Shown: positions 15,211 through 17,608 of the stretch, in pieces
How the letters are laid out: each line of letters begins with the position of its first letter
Position numbering within the stretch: the first letter of the stretch is position 1
Assembly (NCBI GenBank): GCA_028708055.1
Contig: JAQVZT010000017.1
Coordinates: forward strand, 1-17,608
Direction of reading: 5' to 3'
DNA from: Methanothrix sp.
GTDB lineage: Archaea; Halobacteriota; Methanosarcinia; Methanotrichales; Methanotrichaceae
Length of the DNA: 17,608 bases
Position numbers and translations under genes: made by a program
Notes under the pieces: model-generated
The model's input: only the letters and a program-made list of their open reading frames with translations
Told to the model about the DNA's origin: nothing
The model's database searches: none

Positions 15211-15876
15211 TCATTCCACGCCCCTTGCAGTGAGAAGGAAATCTGCAGTGACGCCCTCCGGAGAGGAGCGGTGTTTCATAAGCCGGGCAGAGCGTCTGCC
15301 TTCGCCTTTCTTCTCAAGGAAGATGATTGCTTTGCATATATGCTCGAGCCCCTTGCCTCCTATGGGCCGAAGCGAGTTGCTCTCAATGTCCATATAGACC
15401 TGATTGGTTATCGCTACTGGGATCCTGTGCTTGCGAGCAATCTCCTGAAGCTCAGAGAGCTGGGCGGTGAGAGTTCGGCGAACGGCACGGTTATCATCAG
15501 CTTCCAAGAGCACCCGGTAAAGAGATGTAGCCGAGTCCAAAATCACCAGACCCAGGTCCCTGCCCGCGATCTTGGATGACTCGCGAATGGCTACCGCCTG
15601 CTGCTCCAGGCTCATGGGCTCAAAGATCATGATCTTAGAGGCAATCTCCTCCGCACCTGAGCCGGCGATCTGCTTGAACCGCTCAGCGGAAAAGCCCTCC
15701 GTGTCAATGAATATGACGCGCAGACCACGGGCCACCGCCTGCACCGCCAGCTGCATTACGATGTTGCTCTTTCCCGTTCCCGACTCTCCGTAAAGCTGGG
15801 TTATTATGCCGGACTCAAATCCTCCGCTCAAGAGAAGATCCAGACTCTGGCAGCCGGATGGCATTCGTTCGAGCAT
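15211..15876 (-). CDS. radB: DNA repair and recombination protein RadB
   Basis: RadB is the euryarchaeal RadA paralogue thought to assist RadA-driven homologous recombination. The 221-residue protein is essentially a RecA-core ATPase without the N-terminal helix-hairpin-helix domain of RadA, the usual RadB architecture. Walker A is GESGTGKS (30-37). Walker B is LGLVILDSATS with Asp114. ITNQVYMDIESNSLRPIGGKGLEH matches the conserved loop region of RadB. The start MLERMPSGCQSLDLLLSGGF is typical. A partial GTGAT ribosome-binding site lies close upstream. It is the last gene of the run, 15 nt after DUF447. It converges on the GNAT gene across the tandem array. Confidence 0.93.
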   Translation of the reverse strand: MLERMPSGCQSLDLLLSGGFESGIITQLYGESGTGKSNIVMQLAVQAVARGLRVIFIDTEGFSAERFKQIAGSGAEEIASKIMIFEPMSLEQQAVAIRESSKIAGRDLGLVILDSATSLYRVLLEADDNRAVRRTLTAQLSELQEIARKHRIPVAITNQVYMDIESNSLRPIGGKGLEHICKAIIFLEKKGEGRRSARLMKHRSSPEGVTADFLLTARGVE

Positions 15877-15877
15877 G

Positions 15878-15890
15878 CTATCACTGATAG
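15878..15890. repeat. Perfect 13-nt inverted repeat between DUF447 and radB
   Basis: CTATCACTGATAG is a perfect palindrome of two 6-nt arms around one base. It fills almost the whole 15-nt gap between the DUF447 stop and the radB start and includes the GTGAT-like ribosome-binding sequence of radB. With a 1-nt centre it would not make a good hairpin; it could be a protein site or chance. Confidence 0.35.
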
Positions 15891-15891
15891 G

Positions 15892-16485
15892 CTATCTTAC
15901 ATGAGTGTATTTATCTATCCGATCCATGAGCCGGTCCATGGCCTCCTGCTCCCTCGGGCCGCCGCAGCGGTTGATTATTCGCTGCATTTTCATCAGCTCA
16001 TCGAAATAAGAGTCCGTTCGAAGAGCCAGGTACCTTGTCGCAGCCACAGCCGCCTCAATTACCAGGTTTGCTCCCCGGTTGATGGCGCGAAAGTCCTTTC
16101 GCAAGACCTCCCCCTTGATCAACTGCACATTGGCGATGATGATATCCGAGGCGAATGGCTTGCATTGAAAGAGTCCCCAGGCTTCCGCATCCTTCAGCAC
16201 GGGCAGATCCTCCCGGTGCATGAAATAATCCTGATCGAGATCTTCAATTGCCGTCTCAGAGAAGAGCCAGGCGTCATGGCTGATATTGGCCACAAACCAT
16301 CCTCTGGTAAGGATGTTTTCGTAGGTATGAGATCCGAGAAAGAGCCTCACATAAAGCCTATCTCCGTCTCTTATGATGCCCAGAGGCGCGGCATTGATCC
16401 GGCCCGATACCTCCGTGGTTGCAATTACCTCGTTTATGCCTTCAAGTATTCCCAATTCATCCAAACCGTCGTTTCCATAAAGCAT
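15892..16485 (-). CDS. DUF447-family flavin-reductase-fold protein
   Basis: The 197-residue protein matches the archaeal DUF447 family, which has a split-barrel, flavin-reductase-like fold. The opening LGILEGINEVIATTEV, APLGIIRDGDRLYVRLFLGSHTYENI and GWFVANISHDAWLF are characteristic of the family. A helical tail (IEAAVAATRYLALRTD, then MKMQRIINRCGGPREQEAMDRL) is also typical. DUF447 genes occur in methanogens and in methylotrophs that use tetrahydromethanopterin, often beside CitG-like genes, which suggests a role in C1-cofactor synthesis. The reaction has not been established, to my knowledge. It follows the CitG-like gene by 27 nt and precedes radB by 15 nt. The sequence TTTTATA sits directly before the ATG, with no ribosome-binding site. 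Confidence 0.85.
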   Translation of the reverse strand: MLYGNDGLDELGILEGINEVIATTEVSGRINAAPLGIIRDGDRLYVRLFLGSHTYENILTRGWFVANISHDAWLFSETAIEDLDQDYFMHREDLPVLKDAEAWGLFQCKPFASDIIIANVQLIKGEVLRKDFRAINRGANLVIEAAVAATRYLALRTDSYFDELMKMQRIINRCGGPREQEAMDRLMDRIDKYTHVR

Positions 16486-16512
16486 TATAAAACCCCAAAT
16501 TAAAACATGAAA

Positions 16513-17355
16513 CTAAAACCTCAGACCTCCCAGAAGGGAGATAAACAATGACGCTGCAATCAGGTCCGCAGTCGATCCTGGATTTATGTCCTGCGCCAGA
16601 AGGTCTTCGTCCAGCTCATGAGCCCTGGCAAGGGTCTCATCCTGGAGAGCCTCCCCTGCTCGCACCGATATCTTGCGGGCCAGTTCTTCGCCGAATTTTG
16701 CGCAGATCAGGCTGTCGGGCACATCTGCCAGCGCCTCCAGGAAGGTTCTGACGATCCCATCATTCTGGCCCAGTCTGCTTATTTGCGTCTCAAGCCTTTT
16801 TGCCAGCAGCAATGAGCGCTCGTAATTGGTGGCCCATTCGCGAGCCACAATATCATGATTGGCTGAGAGCCTCATCAGATCGAGCAGAGTCTTGCCGCTC
16901 TCGCGAAGGGCTCCCGCCCAGTTCTCATCATTCAGGCTGAAGCTATCGACCTCGACCACTCTTGCTTTTGCCTTCTCAAATGCGCTATAAAAGTCGATGG
17001 CGTCATCCACCGTGCTCTTTTCCAAGACCTCTGCAACCTCTTCGGGCAATTTCCCGGACCTTCCCGCGGCGATTGCTATGGGAATCATTAGAACCAGAGA
17101 GCCAAAATGAGTGTTGCTTTTTATATTCCAGCCTTTCCAGGCCTGCACTCCATCGAGAATAAGCGAGCCCACGCTTCCTTCTCCGTTCGCAGCTTTCCGA
17201 AAGACCGGATAAGCGGATACTGCGCTGATCAGAAAATCATTAAAGCCGATATCGTCGAAATCGTGGCCGCGATCTACATTTCCGGGCTTGGGGTTGGAGG
17301 ACAGCTCAAAGAGCATAGCCAGTACGGCGCACTGGGCCACGAGTTCGGAATTCAT
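16513..17355 (-). CDS. Triphosphoribosyl-dephospho-CoA synthase-like (CitG/MdcB family) protein
   Basis: The 280-residue protein belongs to the CitG/MdcB fold family. Conserved motifs are NPKPGNVDRGHDFDDI (residues 21-36) and KSNTHFGSLVLMIP (79-92), corresponding to the family patterns KPG-(L/N)-V and NTHKG; a Phe replaces the usual Lys. Classical CitG makes the citrate-lyase prosthetic group precursor from ATP and dephospho-CoA. This archaeal branch occurs in organisms without citrate lyase and is linked by neighbourhood to DUF447 and methanopterin-type metabolism, so the CitG reaction should not be assumed. The frame is open to 17487, but those codons overlap the upstream gene. The ATG at 17355 lies 2 nt after its stop and begins the conserved MNSELVAQCA region, indicating translational coupling. 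Confidence 0.85.
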   Translation of the reverse strand: MNSELVAQCAVLAMLFELSSNPKPGNVDRGHDFDDIGFNDFLISAVSAYPVFRKAANGEGSVGSLILDGVQAWKGWNIKSNTHFGSLVLMIPIAIAAGRSGKLPEEVAEVLEKSTVDDAIDFYSAFEKAKARVVEVDSFSLNDENWAGALRESGKTLLDLMRLSANHDIVAREWATNYERSLLLAKRLETQISRLGQNDGIVRTFLEALADVPDSLICAKFGEELARKISVRAGEALQDETLARAHELDEDLLAQDINPGSTADLIAASLFISLLGGLRF

Positions 17356-17357
17356 AA

Positions 17358-17608
17358 TTATGAGGTGGATTTGGATAGAAGCTCTTCTGCCAGCTTCTTT
17401 TTCAGCTCCATGTACTCCTTTGCCGATAGCCCTATTCTGGCCATTGCAGCGTCGCGCAAATAGCACATCTTGGTTATCTTGCAGCACCAGACAAGGCTGC
17501 CAAAGCAGGTCCCGTCGCCATTTTCCAGAGGTGTTCCCCTGGCAAATGAGAGCTTCTTTTCCACAAACTCCTCGGGCGTCATTCCCGCTCTCTTCAGGTC
17601 GCCGTGGA
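17358..17608 (-). CDS. Methanogenesis marker 9-type protein, C-terminal part (cut by window end)
   Basis: The frame is open to the window edge. The visible 83 residues include GDLKRAGMTPEEFVEKKLSF, then GTCFGSLVWCCKITKMC, then ARIGLSAKEYMELKKKLAEEL. The Cys pattern C-(9)-CC-(5)-C and the surrounding words match what I recall of the methanogenesis marker 9 domain, a family found in methanogens. In longer members it follows a dihydrouridine synthase or dihydroorotate dehydrogenase-like barrel. An ATG at 17582 exists, but GDLKRAG upstream reads as coding, so the gene probably begins outside the window. The cysteines suggest metal or Fe-S binding; the function is unknown. It heads the visible CitG-like, DUF447, radB run. 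Confidence 0.75.
   Translation of the reverse strand, partial: HGDLKRAGMTPEEFVEKKLSFARGTPLENGDGTCFGSLVWCCKITKMCYLRDAAMARIGLSAKEYMELKKKLAEELLSKSTS

Noticed and set aside
15901..16503. 200-codon plus-strand open frame opposite DUF447
   Set aside because: It is antisense to a clear DUF447 family member with no supporting signals; shadow frame.
17356..17487. Longer start of the CitG-like gene at 17487
   Set aside because: The extension overlaps the upstream cysteine-containing gene in another frame, and conserved sequence begins at the ATG at 17355.

Overview
The window looks like a chromosomal segment of a methanogenic archaeon, most plausibly of the Methanothrix (Methanosaeta) type. Four things point this way. 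There is the end of a protein of the methanogenesis marker 9 type, an archaeal RadB recombinase, and a DUF447 gene beside a CitG-like gene. In addition, TATA-like boxes lie about 26-32 nt upstream of several start codons. The genus is an inference from gene content, and no 16S rRNA or other phylogenetic marker is present. No rRNA, tRNA, CRISPR array or insertion sequence was seen.

Layout. Positions 1-1899 (+) carry the end of a purine operon: the 3' part of purL, then purQ, then a purS gene that holds two PurS domains in tandem. The genes overlap by ATGA and the operon ends in a hairpin plus T-rich terminator. Positions 1965-4023 (-) hold a three-helix small membrane protein and a PolX-type DNA polymerase with a PHP domain. 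Positions 4215-5078 (+) encode a multi-pass membrane protein of unknown function. Its 5' region overlaps a minus-strand peptide that looks like the tail of a lost gene.

Positions 5171-9850 (-) are one 1559-residue gene and the most striking item here. It joins an N-terminal calcineurin-like metallophosphoesterase, a central STAND/NACHT-type NTPase and a C-terminal array of 36-residue helical repeats. This effector-switch-sensor layout resembles predicted archaeal and bacterial immune (Avs/NLR-like) proteins. The repeat DNA is unusually uniform, which suggests recent expansion or gene conversion.

Positions 10073-10996 hold a divergent pair, a YkgJ-type cysteine-cluster protein (-) and a DJ-1/PfpI-family protein (+), around one AT-rich promoter. 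Positions 10997-11521 have no supported gene. Positions 11522-14437 (-) encode a membrane hybrid histidine kinase (CHASE, PAS, HisKA, HATPase, degenerate receiver, intact receiver). A GNAT acetyltransferase follows at 14574-15041 (+), then a degenerate tandem array with a 14-15 nt period.

Positions 15211-17608 (-) form a tight run, in transcription order: a methanogenesis marker 9-type protein (cut by the window edge), a CitG-like protein, DUF447, and RadB. The CitG-like and DUF447 genes are probably linked to tetrahydromethanopterin or other C1-cofactor metabolism. RadB appears to be co-transcribed with them.
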